Shown in pieces: positions 1 to 11,300 of a stretch of 64,000 nt of DNA. The first letter of the stretch is position 1, and every line of letters begins with the position of its first letter. The notes under the pieces were generated by a model. The model was not told the origin of the DNA. It did not search any database and worked only from the letters and a program-made list of their open reading frames with translations. The position numbers and the translations under genes are program-made. Source of the stretch: Hondaea fermentalgiana (taxonomy: Eukaryota > Sar > Bigyra > Thraustochytrida > Thraustochytriidae); contig NPFB01000178.1 of assembly GCA_014084085.1 (NCBI GenBank), forward strand, positions 7,326 through 71,325. The letters run 5' to 3'.

Positions 1-531
1 CCGTGCCGCGGGGTGTTCTGGGCAGCCAGGCGGCGGCGGAGCGAGTCTGCGCGCCGGCGAGGCGATTGGCTGAAGTGCGGAATATCGCGAGTGCCAAATC
101 TCCGTACACCAATATGGGAAATCGTCTCCTGGTCTTACGTGGAGACGGTCTTAAAAAGTAAGTAAAAACGCACACGTCTAATTTCTTCGAAAAAAGGGTT
201 CTTGTGCATGGCGTGCTGTCATATCATAGCTCGCTCTTGATTTGCATTGCGGGGTTTTCAGAGTCCTCCAAAAGAGCAAACTCCCACAGAGTCAGCCATT
301 GCATTATTTTTGTCTTGTCTTGCACGGCAAAAGCGTGCCTTGTAGAGTCCGTCCACTAAAAGAGCAAACTGCTGCAGGGTCGGCCGTTGTTTTGTCTTGC
401 ACGGTAAAAGCTCTCATGAGTTCTTTTCTCCGACAATTTTTCCACATTTGTTGTTTGGTTTATCCATGTATGAGGCCTGAAAGAAGCATGAGCAAGCAGC
501 TGCAGCACATTTCGAATACTACCACCTCTTT
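1..531. other. Non-coding stretch downstream of APC5
   Basis: No credible gene is seen. The stretch lies beyond the 3' end of the minus-strand APC5 gene. It holds a degenerate direct duplication, listed separately, and is less GC-rich than the coding DNA. Confidence 0.5.
261..410. repeat. Degenerate tandem duplication, about 80 bp unit
   Basis: Two diverged copies, about 261-343 and 345-410, share the blocks AAAAGAGCAAACT and GTCTTGCACGG(C/T)AAAAGC in the same order. The copies differ by several substitutions and small indels, so this is an old local duplication in non-coding sequence. Confidence 0.55.
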
Positions 532-3500
532 TCAGCTTGCACAGATCACCTGATTCACAAGTCTCTCGCTCTGCATGTATCCTACCACACGGACACGTGG
601 ACGGAGCTGTTGCCGCCGCAAGGCCAAAAACCGGGCCGCGATACGATCCCGCTCGGCATGGTGACGCTGAGCATCCGCACCAGCACATCCTGGGAGAGAG
701 CCGAGCGCGTCGTGCACGCGCGCGAGCAAGTAGAAATCCTCCTGGAGCTCGCTCGTGTAGCAAGCACGTTCGTGCGCCTTGGTTGCTTCCAAAAGAGCTC
801 GCAGCGACCGCGCGAGCAAGGGTCTACGACGCGCCGCAGGAAGTTTGCGTGCTTCGGCCAGGTGGCATTTGGCCAACAAAAGATGGAGGTCGCCAACCAT
901 CTCAAATTTACCGTGCACCGTCACATGCGGAAGAGCGCGCTGCAAGAGTTGTAGCGCACGCTGAACATGGCCCATTTGCAACTGCGTTGCCGCAAGTTTG
1001 ATCGCCGCAGAATGAAACAATGAGGTCTGCCCATTTCGTTCGGTGCGAGCCAAGCAGCGAAGGGTGTACGGGAGCGCAGCCACTGCAGAGGCGCCGTCTT
1101 GAAGGAAGATTTGAGCCAGATCGAGATCCATGGCTTCACGCAGCGCGTGCAAACTCATGTCAGAGCCCTGGCTCATGAGCAAGTGAATGAGCGCATGCGC
1201 TTCCGTCAGACGGCCCTGTGTGCGGAGCGTGTCGATCCAAAGGATCTGCGCCCGGGCAGGCATGTCTTCGCCAAAGTAGTTCCCGCCAATGCCCGAGACA
1301 GACTGCCGCGAAGGCGTCAGCGAAAAGAGCGCGGCAGCGTACATACGAGCATCCACGGCATCTCCCCGTGCTGTGGCGCGTTTCAACAACAAATACACCA
1401 TGGTGAGCACAATAAAGTTGTTGGGCGCGTACTTGAAGGTTTGCTTGGCCTGGACCAAGAGCAGCAGCGCCTTGACAAAGGCGTCTGGGCCAGTGTTCAC
1501 CCGCGTCGGTGGTTCCGGGCACAGATTTTCCAGGCCGCCATACTCGGCCTGCAGAATGGCCAACCGGCAAAGCGCCAAACACGTGTCGCTGGCGTCTGTG
1601 CCATGCCGACCGGCATAGTAGTTTAAGTGCGATAGTGAGGCAAGCCACGAAAGACTAAAGTGACCGTAGGCTTCCCAGGCCGCCGACTTGACGAGCTGGG
1701 CACGTCCCGCGATTGTCATTGCATTCGAAAAGTGTACGCTCGGCGTGGCCAAACTAGCATTGACGGCCTTGATGGCCTGCGACATGGCTGCGCGCGAGGC
1801 AGGGTCGGGTACATTGGTGTGCATAAGCTCAGAAGAGCCCGCCGCGTTGGCGCCTGCATTACCCTGCTGAAAACGCATTCCGCGTGGTCCGCCAGGACCA
1901 GCGCCGCCGCGCATTGCAGTCGTGGTGGCCTCCAGGTACGTGCCAATACTGCTTGCTGAAGCATCCTCGCCACGCTGGAGCGCATGCCACACGGGTCTTG
2001 CTGCGACAGCGCCGAGGCCCCGGATTGCATGAAAACCTTGTACAGGTGCTGGCATGGCCGTCGGGATGGCCAACGGCGCCTGCAAACGGTACTGCGCTGT
2101 CACAAGATGCGACAGTCCCTGAACGTGGTCCAAACCGAGCTCTCGAGCGCGACTGAGGCACCTTCGAAGCAGCTGTGCCGTCTCTTGTCCCCCGGCGCTG
2201 GAGGCAAGTCGATACAGCCATGTGAGTGCGAAGACCACGCAAACGTGGTCGCCATTTTGTTGCGCCACACGAACAGTTTCCTGAATCGCCAACATGGCTT
2301 CGTGGCGGTGACCAAACTGGTAATGCAAGGCGGCGAGGTTCAGCACAGCGTATTGCATCATGGGTCGTCGCCGTCCAAGCGCTGCGGACGCATGTACGGC
2401 AGCAGAGCTCTGCGTACCACCCCTTCCACCCGAGGCAGCCACAGCTGCGGCCGAAGCTGTGGCGATTGCAGCAGAGGACGTCGGCCCTCCCGACCGCATG
2501 CAATAATCAAAATACGTATGCAGACTGTCCACAGCACCCTGGTACTCGCGATGCAGCAGGCAGTTCAAGTACCGCACAAAGTGAGCCCGAGGGAGGTCTG
2601 GAGTGACGCGCAACATCTCTGCAACCTCGCTTTCCACTTGCTGCGGCGGAACGACGCCGACGCGGCTCTCAATTTCCTCGGCCATCATGTGCAAATGATA
2701 CTGGAGTTGACGTCGCGAGACAAAGCTCCGAAACGTTGACGCATCAGGCCCACCTCGACCAGAGGGGGCGGTTTTTCGTTCGGAAGGCGCTCCTGTCGAC
2801 GCAGCAGAGACCCCTGGCGTATTAAGATCTTGGCCTGCCGGAGCGCTTGCGCCGTCATTTCCCATGTTGGTCAGATCGATATCCTCCTCGGCCTCGTCAA
2901 AGGTCATTTTGCGTTTGAGGCTGTAAGGTTTGGCGCGCGGCGTGAGCCCAAGAACGCCTTCGCCACTCGACGATGCGCGCGTATAGAGTCCAATCTCGTG
3001 AAAGAGACGCGAGAGAGCCTCAAAGGACCGATTGCACGAAAGCAAGACGCGACGCAAGAAGATTCCAAAGACTCCACCAGGCTCAATATGCGTGGGTCGA
3101 CCGGACAAATTCACGTCCGAGGTGGTCGAGACGGCACTGGGCGGCAGCAGAACCTCGCGCAGAGACTCGAGCATGTCGAACAGGGCGTCGGGAGAGTCAA
3201 TGGATTCCATGGCGTCGCGCAGGAAGGCGCCCACCTCGTACCCGTTGGCGACGGACCGTTCGATTTCTCGGCACGTCTCGGCAAGCACGGGCTCCACAAT
3301 CTTGTCGACGCGCCTGATGGCTTGGATTAAAAACAGCTGCACGTCGCGGACCTGCTCGGGCGTTAGTTCGCAGCACACGTTCGCGTCCTCTTCCGGAGGC
3401 AGCACATAGAGTCGCGCCAGCACGCAGAGCGCGAGCTTGTGCGGCGTGGCGCGCTCTGACCATCCATGGCCGCCGCTGCCGCTGCCGCTGCCTCCCCGTC

Positions 3501-3576
3501 GCGCCGCAGCTGAGGCGCTTGCCGCTGCCGCCACCGCGCCGCCCGTGCCGCCCGCAGGCGACCCGCTCGCGCTCAT
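532..3576 (-). CDS. APC5: Anaphase-promoting complex subunit 5 (APC5)
   Basis: Predicted 1014-residue subunit of the APC/C ubiquitin ligase, which drives mitotic exit; APC5 is part of the TPR scaffold. The most telling block is near residues 405-455 (YAVLNLAALHYQFGHRHEA, then NGDHVCVVFALTWLYRL), which matches the signature TPR of animal and plant APC5. More TPR-like helices follow, including a C-terminal TQLQMGHVQRALQLLQRALP repeat. The ORF is open for 88 more codons upstream, but that stretch has no domain character, so the ATG at 3576 before a Gly/Ala/Ser-rich leader was chosen. The length is above that of human APC5, mainly because of low-complexity Ala/Gly/Ser inserts. Family call is firm; the exact start is inferred. 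Confidence 0.88.
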   Translation of the reverse strand: MSASGSPAGGTGGAVAAAASASAAARRGGSGSGSGGHGWSERATPHKLALCVLARLYVLPPEEDANVCCELTPEQVRDVQLFLIQAIRRVDKIVEPVLAETCREIERSVANGYEVGAFLRDAMESIDSPDALFDMLESLREVLLPPSAVSTTSDVNLSGRPTHIEPGGVFGIFLRRVLLSCNRSFEALSRLFHEIGLYTRASSSGEGVLGLTPRAKPYSLKRKMTFDEAEEDIDLTNMGNDGASAPAGQDLNTPGVSAASTGAPSERKTAPSGRGGPDASTFRSFVSRRQLQYHLHMMAEEIESRVGVVPPQQVESEVAEMLRVTPDLPRAHFVRYLNCLLHREYQGAVDSLHTYFDYCMRSGGPTSSAAIATASAAAVAASGGRGGTQSSAAVHASAALGRRRPMMQYAVLNLAALHYQFGHRHEAMLAIQETVRVAQQNGDHVCVVFALTWLYRLASSAGGQETAQLLRRCLSRARELGLDHVQGLSHLVTAQYRLQAPLAIPTAMPAPVQGFHAIRGLGAVAARPVWHALQRGEDASASSIGTYLEATTTAMRGGAGPGGPRGMRFQQGNAGANAAGSSELMHTNVPDPASRAAMSQAIKAVNASLATPSVHFSNAMTIAGRAQLVKSAAWEAYGHFSLSWLASLSHLNYYAGRHGTDASDTCLALCRLAILQAEYGGLENLCPEPPTRVNTGPDAFVKALLLLVQAKQTFKYAPNNFIVLTMVYLLLKRATARGDAVDARMYAAALFSLTPSRQSVSGIGGNYFGEDMPARAQILWIDTLRTQGRLTEAHALIHLLMSQGSDMSLHALREAMDLDLAQIFLQDGASAVAALPYTLRCLARTERNGQTSLFHSAAIKLAATQLQMGHVQRALQLLQRALPHVTVHGKFEMVGDLHLLLAKCHLAEARKLPAARRRPLLARSLRALLEATKAHERACYTSELQEDFYLLARVHDALGSLPGCAGADAQRHHAERDRIAARFLALRRQQLRPRVRVVGYMQSERLVNQVICAS

Positions 3577-4348
3577 CCTTGCTTTCCCAGTTTGGTGTTC
3601 TGGGATTGTCGTCTTCTCTCGGACGGTTATTGAGCATCGCCAGGCAAAGGCTGATGCTTGTTGACGACCCTTTTCACAGTCAAGTTCATTCAACTGGCTC
3701 GAAAAGTCGCGACGATCATCCATGGGCATGTGGTGCGTCAAGCCGAGGTGGCAGAAAGCATCTTTCTCTCGGCCTGGCTGTTTGGAGGCATTGCCGGACA
3801 CGTATGATTCTCGAACGGATGTCATCGTCGAATGAATCATCTGATAAAAGAGACCAGACCTCGTTTGATCTTGCTTTGTCCTCTACACGAGAAGAAGGTT
3901 GTCGAAATCGCTTCTGCAATGTATGTGCTGCCAAATGGCTCATCTTGCGTTGCTGGTGAGCAAGTGAAAATCTGGGTGCGCATTGACTCCTTTATCAACT
4001 CAGAAACCCAATGTAACATAGCATCTCTACGAGTCCTGTCTCTTTTAAGACCTCAATGCTATCGTCCAAAAGAATTGGATTGATTTTCTAAAAAATTTCG
4101 TCATCGTCTTCGTCACCGTCTTCGTCATCGTCGTCGTCGTCTTTGCGTCGCCATCGTCGTCTCCGCCCGAATTTGTCCAAAGGGTCGAGTTCGTTTTTGC
4201 ATCAAAGCAGAGAGACAACGAACGATCGCAGCGCTAGTTGCGGAGAACCAAAGAGCCACGCGCGTGTGCGAGTGCGCCGAGCAGGCCTGACGCCGACGCC
4301 GAGGCTGTTGCGGAGCTCGCGTTGACTAGCGTCCACACAACGGCCAGC
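3577..4348. promoter_or_regulatory. Shared upstream region of APC5 and the 4349 gene
   Basis: The flanking genes point away from each other, so this 770-bp interval must carry both promoters. The only visible feature is a CGTCATCGT/CGTCGT-type repeat near 4098-4165. I see no recognisable factor-binding motif. Confidence 0.4.
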
Positions 4349-5143
4349 ATGAGCGACGACCGGGTCGAAACAGAGGCCACGAACTCTGAGCCACGAGCTG
4401 CAAACTTCGTGGCGAGCGCAGCAGAGGCGATCAACACCTCGCGAGAGGCGAGGCAGCGCAGCGAAGAGAAGCGGGGCGCACTCTACGAGGAGTTCGGCGA
4501 GGACACTGTCCGGGGATGGGTCGGCGAACACCAAGCGCTCTTGGCCGCAGGCGTGCTTGGCGGTGAGCAAGACGAGCAAAAGGTCGTCAAGGAGGACGAC
4601 GGCTTTGATGCGTATGGAGAGCGCATTCTGGAGACGCTTTCGGATGTCGAGCTTCCTGCCGAGCTTCCTTGGCCCGCAGAGGGAAACTGCTTTGAACTCG
4701 TTGTTGCCGAGACGGCTGCGTGGGATTCTGCAAATCCTTTGGGCCTCGTGCTTTTGCCCGCGACATCTGCATCGTCTTCACGTGCTGAGATGCGAGCCGT
4801 GCGAGCTGCGGACGATCATGATACACAAGAGATTGAGGTTTCGTTCGGGACCGACGCCAGTATTCGCATGGGGCTCTCCTCGGAATTGACACTTCGCGTC
4901 GAGGCACGTGGCGCAGATCATGACCTCGTTGCTTGCGTACCATCTTCTTACATGACCCGTCTTGTCGGTCGGCAGAGCGAACCGTCTCTGAACGAGGGCG
5001 AGGGCAGGAGGATCCTTCTTTCCGGACCTTCGGATCTCCGTGTGTCATTTCGTGTCATCCAGCTCAGTGATGCTCGCATCGCCTGGCAGGTTGCCGATGC
5101 GGCTGCTCCATCATCATCATCATCTTCTTCGTCTTCTTCCTGA
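4349..5143 (+). CDS. Conserved-looking hypothetical protein with poly-Ser tail
   Basis: Predicted 264-residue soluble protein that I do not recognise. The N-terminal third is acidic and helical (Glu/Ala-rich, about 1-95). It is followed by a probably folded segment with alternating beta-like stretches (FELVVAETAAWDSANPLGLV, IEVSFGTDASIRMG, LTLRVEARG, DLRVSFRVIQLSDARIAW), and the last ten residues are serine. No signal peptide or membrane helix is seen. The ATG at 4349 was chosen over the in-frame upstream extension because that extension is Arg/Pro-rich and lies in the shared promoter. The beta pattern could be a small C2-like or GOLD-like fold, but this is a guess. Confidence 0.6.
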   Translation: MSDDRVETEATNSEPRAANFVASAAEAINTSREARQRSEEKRGALYEEFGEDTVRGWVGEHQALLAAGVLGGEQDEQKVVKEDDGFDAYGERILETLSDVELPAELPWPAEGNCFELVVAETAAWDSANPLGLVLLPATSASSSRAEMRAVRAADDHDTQEIEVSFGTDASIRMGLSSELTLRVEARGADHDLVACVPSSYMTRLVGRQSEPSLNEGEGRRILLSGPSDLRVSFRVIQLSDARIAWQVADAAAPSSSSSSSSSS

Positions 5144-6877
5144 TTTTTCTTCCCTGTCAATCATCTTTCTGTCGACCTTCTTTATGAAATGAAGGTATCT
5201 ATCTTCACAGTCGCTCGACGACTTCGAGAAGACGCTTGTTTTATATTGTACTGGGTCTTGGCCTGGTCCTGTTTCAGGCTGTGCATGGTCTGTCTGGTCT
5301 TCGCGTCCCGCTGTCTCCCCGCCGACCGACGTCCCAAAGCACGGCACACACCACAAGCTGCTGCCAGTCGTCGCCTCACCTCCACTTCCCCCGCTCAGCT
5401 TTCTAGGTGCGACAAGCCAAGCAACCCAAAGAAAGCAAGCAAACTCCGATGAACCAGGACAAAGCACTCCAAGCAAAGCGAAGCTAGCGCAGCTTGCTTG
5501 CTTGCTTGCTTGCTTTCCGCATGCCATCTGCCACCGCTCCCGCACATGCACTGCAGCCCCGCCATCTGCAGCCAGCAGCAGCAGCTGCTTCACCGGCATC
5601 TAATCCACCCACCAGCCACACAGCTGCAGCTAGCTGGCCGTACAGCTCGACGCCAGGGTGCCTGGCCGCCGCTTCCTGGCCGCCGCTTCCACGACCGACT
5701 CCGAGGCCGCGTCGCTTGCGCCTCAAGGTCGCCCACCACTCGCAGGAAATCGATCAATCACGGGCTGCCCGCCCGCCCGCCGCGACGGGCCGCGCGTGCG
5801 CCGCCGCCACTTTCACGTGCTCGTCTCCGGCCTCCAGGATTCGCAGGATTCACGGCGGCGATGGTGGCGCGGACGACGGCGAGGACGGCTTGAGGATGCG
5901 CGAGCTCGTCGCCGTCGAGCGGCCGGGGCGGGGGCGCTTCTCCGAGGTTTAGTTGCGCACGCGCAGCGACGAGGAGGTTGAAGATGGAGCGCAGAGCAGC
6001 AGCAGAGGGCGCGGAGCTCGGCGGTGGACCAGGATAGAAAGCAAAACCCGATCGAGGCCGCAGACCCGACCCGGTACGTGGGCGGCGCGAGGCTGCAGGA
6101 GAAGGGCGCGCGCGTGCGAGCGTGCGTGCGTGCGGATGCGCAGGACGGCCGGCGTGGAGCGGAGAGGGAGAGGGAGATGCAGATGCAGATGCAAATGCAG
6201 ATGCAGGCCTGCGAAGCTCTGGAGCGCGCAAGTCGAAGGCGAGGATGAAATATCCGCGCTGCACGCGCACGCGGAGCGAGGCTCGCGCGGGCGGCGGCGG
6301 GCGCGGAGTCGTGCGCGCGGACGGAGCTCCTCTCGTCGCCTCTCCTCTCCTCTCCTCTCGTGCCCCGTCGCAGGGCGTGCGGAGGAGATGGCATGGCGTT
6401 GGGTAGAAAGGAGAGAAGGCTGGGCTCGACCCCGACACCATCTTGCTTCGAGCTAGCTCGCTTGGCGGCCTCGCGCGCGCTCGGGATGGCGGGCGGGCTG
6501 GGTGTCGCGGAGCAGGAGCAGGGCCAGGAGCAGGAGCAGGAGCAGGAGAAGCTGGCGCGGCGTGCGGCTTGGAGAAAAGCTGGACGTCGATGGACGGCAG
6601 GGGCGATCACGAGCGAGCTAATGCGCGAGCCTCGCTCCGCAGGAAGAAGGAGCCTGGAGAGGAGGGAGCGGAAAACAAGATGGAGCACAAATGGAGGAGG
6701 AGTGTTGGTATACGAGTGTATAGTGCGTGGTGAAGGCGAGACTGACGCGACTGTTTGGACTTTTGCTCCGATCCACACGAGACAGATCCGCAACGTTGGT
6801 CCAGCACGGACAGCAGCAGCAGCAGCAGCAGGAGCAGGAGCAGCAGGAGGGAGGGAGTCGAGCGACGCAGCGGCACA
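5144..6877. other. Long GC-rich leader/promoter region with microsatellites
   Basis: Several overlapping ORFs exist on both strands, but all are low-complexity Arg/Ala/Pro/Ser translations and none resembles a protein domain. Visible repeats are (GCTT)n at 5492-5514, (ATGCAG)n at about 6174-6207, (CTCCT)n near 6340-6360, GGAGCA repeats near 6518-6551 and (CAG)n near 6810-6833. It presumably holds the tetraspanin promoter and 5'UTR. Confidence 0.45.
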
Positions 6878-7963
6878 ATGTGCAAATCATGTGCGCGCAC
6901 GCTCCTCTCGTTCTTTGACGGAATGATGATCCTGGTGGGCCTGGGCATCGTCGGCGTCTCGGCATACCTCGTGAACGAGCAGTACAAGCACAAGATTCTG
7001 GGCACCGACGAGTACCTGCGATGGGCCGTGTGGATCCCGTTCTGCGTGGGCTGGGTCATTGTTATCATGGCTGCCATCGCATGCTGCGTGGCAATCACGG
7101 AAAACAGGTGCTGCCTGGGCTTCTTCGGCTTCTTGCAGATCCTCTGCACCATCTTGGTCATCTTCACCGGCATCTTCATGATGGTCTTCGACCACTACAG
7201 CGACCTCACGGCGCACACCGGGGTTGGCGACCTCAAGTCAGGTCTCGGCAACTCCCTTCACCTTCTCTACGATTACCAGCTCGGCGTGTACGAAGGATGC
7301 TGCGGCAGCCTTGTCCCGGCCCCGGAGAACTGCACGGACCCGATTCCCGACGGCATCTTTGACTACTGCATTCTCCAAGAGTCCAACGATGCCTACCTCG
7401 CTGGTTACGAGTCCGACGATTCCTTTTGCGATGCGCTCAACAACGAGGACGCCCTCAACTGGTGCGCTGGCGCCGAGGGCGCGCTCAGCGATGCCCCTAC
7501 CGCCGCTCCGAGCAAGGCACCGACCACGGCGTCGCCCACGCTCGAGCCCACGACCTTGAGCCCGACCACGGCTCTCGGCGAGAACGAGACGTACGCGCCC
7601 ACCACGCTCGAGCCCACGGCGGCGCCCACCCTTGAGCCCACCACCGAGTCCCCCACGGCCTCCGAGTACAACCCGGCGGGTGATGACTTTCACTCCTTCC
7701 AGGTCGCCTGGTACAACTACTCGCACGCCTTCCTCTTTCCCGTGGGAATCGCTTTTCTGTGCTTTGGCTTCATCACCTTTCTCACCTCGATCATTTCGTG
7801 CTGCCTTGCCTGCCGCAAGAAGCGCGATGACGGCGACTACGAAAAGGTCGGCGCCACCGCTGCTGCCTCCAAGAAGAACAAGGAGAAGGAAGCCGAGATG
7901 ACGGCCCTCAAGAAGGACGCCGAGACCGGTGACGCCGAGAAGGAGTCCCTCACGATGACCTAG
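6878..7963 (+). CDS. Tetraspanin-like four-TM protein with mucin-like loop insert
   Basis: Predicted 361-residue membrane protein. Four hydrophobic segments sit in tetraspanin order: TM1 near residues 12-32, TM2 (WIPFCVGWVIVIMAAIACC), TM3 (FGFLQILCTILVIFTGIF), a large extracellular loop, then TM4 (FPVGIAFLCFGFITFLTSII). The large loop starts with the hallmark Cys-Cys-Gly (EGCCGSLVPAPENC) and has further cysteines. It then carries a Thr/Pro/Ser repeat rich in APTT/LEPTT units just before TM4, probably O-glycosylated. The cytosolic tail is Lys/Glu-rich, and Cys residues beside TM1 and TM4 are palmitoylation candidates. The ATG at 6878 has a CACA upstream context; the upstream in-frame extension is translated (CAG)n leader. 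It may organise surface microdomains, by family analogy only. Confidence 0.75.
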   Translation: MCKSCARTLLSFFDGMMILVGLGIVGVSAYLVNEQYKHKILGTDEYLRWAVWIPFCVGWVIVIMAAIACCVAITENRCCLGFFGFLQILCTILVIFTGIFMMVFDHYSDLTAHTGVGDLKSGLGNSLHLLYDYQLGVYEGCCGSLVPAPENCTDPIPDGIFDYCILQESNDAYLAGYESDDSFCDALNNEDALNWCAGAEGALSDAPTAAPSKAPTTASPTLEPTTLSPTTALGENETYAPTTLEPTAAPTLEPTTESPTASEYNPAGDDFHSFQVAWYNYSHAFLFPVGIAFLCFGFITFLTSIISCCLACRKKRDDGDYEKVGATAAASKKNKEKEAEMTALKKDAETGDAEKESLTMT

Positions 7964-8398
7964 ACATTAAGCAATCATTCGTTTAAGGCGAGGTTTCTTC
8001 AAATGATTACAAAAGGACGAACACCATAGCAGCATTAAAATAAAAAAGAACAATTATAAGTCTGGCTTGAGAAATTATGTAAACGTAGAAATACATCACG
8101 CTCAAGCGACGTACAATCTTTTCCTTCGTTCTCTCTCGTCCCTCTTCCACGTTGCTCGCTCTCGCGCCGCTTCTCAAATTAAGGAAACCTTGTCTACCAT
8201 CGAGGCCATTGAAAATCAATCATCTTTTAGCTTCACGTCAGTACGCGGCTGCGACACGCACCAAGCGCTCGTCATAAAGCAAGGCAGTCGAAAAAATATT
8301 CATAATCGAGGCTGACAACAGTGGTACAACTTCACCCAACTAAAATCGAAAACACCTACATAGATAACAATAATGAAAAAATTGTCTTCTTTCTACCC
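7964..8398. other. Convergent 3' regions
   Basis: AT-richer sequence between two genes that end toward each other; it contains A-rich AATAAA-like stretches. Nothing coding is apparent. Confidence 0.45.
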
Positions 8399-11300
8399 CT
8401 ATTCCTCTCGAGTCGTCCGTTGCCCGTCTGCCAGACCATCCTGGATGCTCTCGCGCCGCTTCGAGGTTTCCATCGAGGCGAAAAACTCGTTGCGCGTAGC
8501 AATCTCCTCGTGAAGCGTCAGCAAATTCTCCTGCGGCATTGCCGCCGGCCACCATGCAATCTCGTCCGCAAAGGACAAAATACAAGGCATCACACAGCAC
8601 TGAATGATAAAGCTGTCAAAGAGCACCGAGGTCGTGAGGATGAAGGACATTTGATTCACGACCAGCGTCGAGCTCGTAAGCAGACCTGCAAACGCAATAG
8701 CCATGATAGTACCGGCGCTCACCACTGTCGTGCTAATCTCCCAGGTCCCCCGTAAAATCGCTGCGCGAATCGCCAACCCTCGCTCGCGGTGTTCCTTGAC
8801 TCGCGCGATGCAAAGCGTGTCGTAATCGAGTGCCAGCCCAACACAAATAGTGAAAGAGAGGAGCGGCACGTAGAAAAAGAGACCGTCTTCGGATGATGAG
8901 AGCTGCGGAAAGCCCATCCAGTCGAGGATGCCGTCCTGATAGACAAGCACGGAGAGACCGAAAACACCAGCCAGAGGGAGCACCACCGTCAGCGTGAGGC
9001 GCACAACCACAAAGGCGCTTTGCAGCATAACGCCAAGCAAGACAAAGACCACGGCGCACGTAATACCAACCAGCAAGGGAAACTCCGCAAAACTGATTCG
9101 CATGTCCTCAATCATGCTCAGTTGCATGCCTGAAAAGTGAATGCCCTCCACAACCTTTGCGCGCGGAACCGTGTCAATGACTTCGTACACTTGCTGCATA
9201 AAATTCTCCATGCGGCCCTGCTCGAATGGATCGAACGGGACGAGTACAGTGATGAGGGCCGAGGTGTTCAAGGCATTGGCCCCCTGCTTCCACGCAAACT
9301 GATACAGCTCGCACAGTTCGTGCGTCACGTAGCGACAAAGCAGACCTCCTCGCCGCAAGAGGAACTTGGCCTCCGTGTAGGTCACGCGTCGGCCCTGCAG
9401 CATGGCGACCGAGTTAAAGGCTGTTTTGTCAACCCCAGTCCGCTCTGCAAGAGCATTAGTGAGGTCTGCAACTTGGTCAAACAGCTCTGGACCTGTGCGC
9501 CAATGCAGGAGTGTGTTATTCTTATCCTGCGGACCGTCTACACTGATGTACAGGGGCAACATGGTTCCACCAGGGAAACTGTGCAACATCTTCTTGTACC
9601 AAAATCCTGCGTCAGAGTCTCTTGGGATAGCCTGAATCAAGTTGCAGTTGCGCTGCAATCGCGGCGCCTGAATTGCCAAGGGTATGACGAGTACGTAGAG
9701 TGCAGTGAGCGCAATCAAGTTACGTGGCCATTTGGTGACAAAGAGAATGAACTTGAAGTACCACCCCTTGTATGGCCCACCGCGCATACGGTGTTGTTGG
9801 TTCACGTCAGCTTCGCTGGCCCAGTCGTCCGTATCGCCTCGTTCCCCGGTTACTTCCGGGACAATGCAAGGTCGCGTCGCTTCGTGGACGCCAGAACCGC
9901 GTCGCCCGCTACCGTTCTCAGCAATGTTCTCTAAAAGTGCGCCAGAGTTCGGACTGGCTCCTGCCACAGGGTACGCGATCGCATCTGCATCACCTTCATT
10001 ACCATTGAGGGGTGCGTAATCCTCGGGGTCAACCTGCATTGTTCCGCTATCTCCACAGCCCAGCCGCCTGCGCACGCTACCCCAGCAGTCGGCACTACGC
10101 GCGCGACACGAGGCCCAGCACCCAGCCCACGTGCTCTTGCTATCCTCGTGGTCAAAGGAAATAAAGAAGTCAGGTGCAAGAAGCAACAAGGCCGGGGTAT
10201 TTGTCATGTTGACGAGGAGACACATGATTACAACCGTGACGCAAGCCAGGCCCTGCACCATGAGGTCGGTGGCGCGCATAAAGAGAAAGCCGGCAAAGAC
10301 GCAAATGATGGTCAGCGACGACATCATGACCACATGTCCTGCCTGACTATACATGATTCGAGTGGCCACCTCGGGAGACCGCCCATTCTTCGACTCGTCT
10401 CGCAGTCGCCGCATCATAAATAAGGCATAGTCTGTGTTCATGGCGAGCCCGAGAACCTCGACAAAGGACGCCGTGGTGGTCTGCGGGGGCTGGCCAATGG
10501 CATCCGTAAGCAACGCGAGTACGCCAAAGGTGACGGCGAGAGCAATGGCCATGTTGAAGAGAGAGATGAGCAAAAGCCGCCAGCTACGCACCATGTAGCC
10601 CAGAAGCGCAAAGGCAAAAGGCATGGTCGCTGCGTCAATGAGCTCGGACTGCTCGACTGCAGCAGTGCTGCCATCCCTTAGCATAGGGTCGGGACCGGTA
10701 ATGCCGATTTCATAGCGCGATGCATTCGGGTTGAGACTTGGAAGGATGTCCGAGTTGATCTCCCGAATGAGGTCGTACCGCTTTTTCGACTCAATGAGCA
10801 GTGAGCCTTCAAAGATCATAAACGTAGCTGTGCCATCTGGGTTCGCGAACTGGCACTTGGCCTTGTCAAGCGGAGTGCCTTCTAGAAAGTAATACCCAAG
10901 CGCCTCGTGCCTGTATCCGATGTCGTGCTCGTCCGAGTAAGCGAGGATACGCGACATGATTGCGTGGCTAAAGGCTGAAACCTCTGCGTTGTGGCCGATG
11001 CAATCCTTTTTGTCGCATGTGGTCGATGGGCAGGTAACTTGGCAGTCTTTGCAGGTGACATAGACAATCAGGGGTGCTGTCGTGGACTGCTCTGCAAATC
11101 GTGCCCGGAAAGCTTGCATGTCTTGATCAGCACGTGAACCTTTGGGGGCAACCATCTCATCGCGCGCCTCGGTAATGTATCTGAGCCCGGTCAAGGCACC
11201 CCAGATCATGAGGATCCCCCAGACCGCGACAATGTAGCGTTTTCCACGTTTGATGGCCGAAAACGTCTTGATGAAGAGCGCAGAGTGGGCGTCCTCGTCG

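Noticed and set aside
5813..6793. 326-codon minus-strand ORF in the tetraspanin leader
   Set aside because: Arg/Ser/Ala/Cys repeats from microsatellites, no domain, and it starts at a non-ATG-like context.
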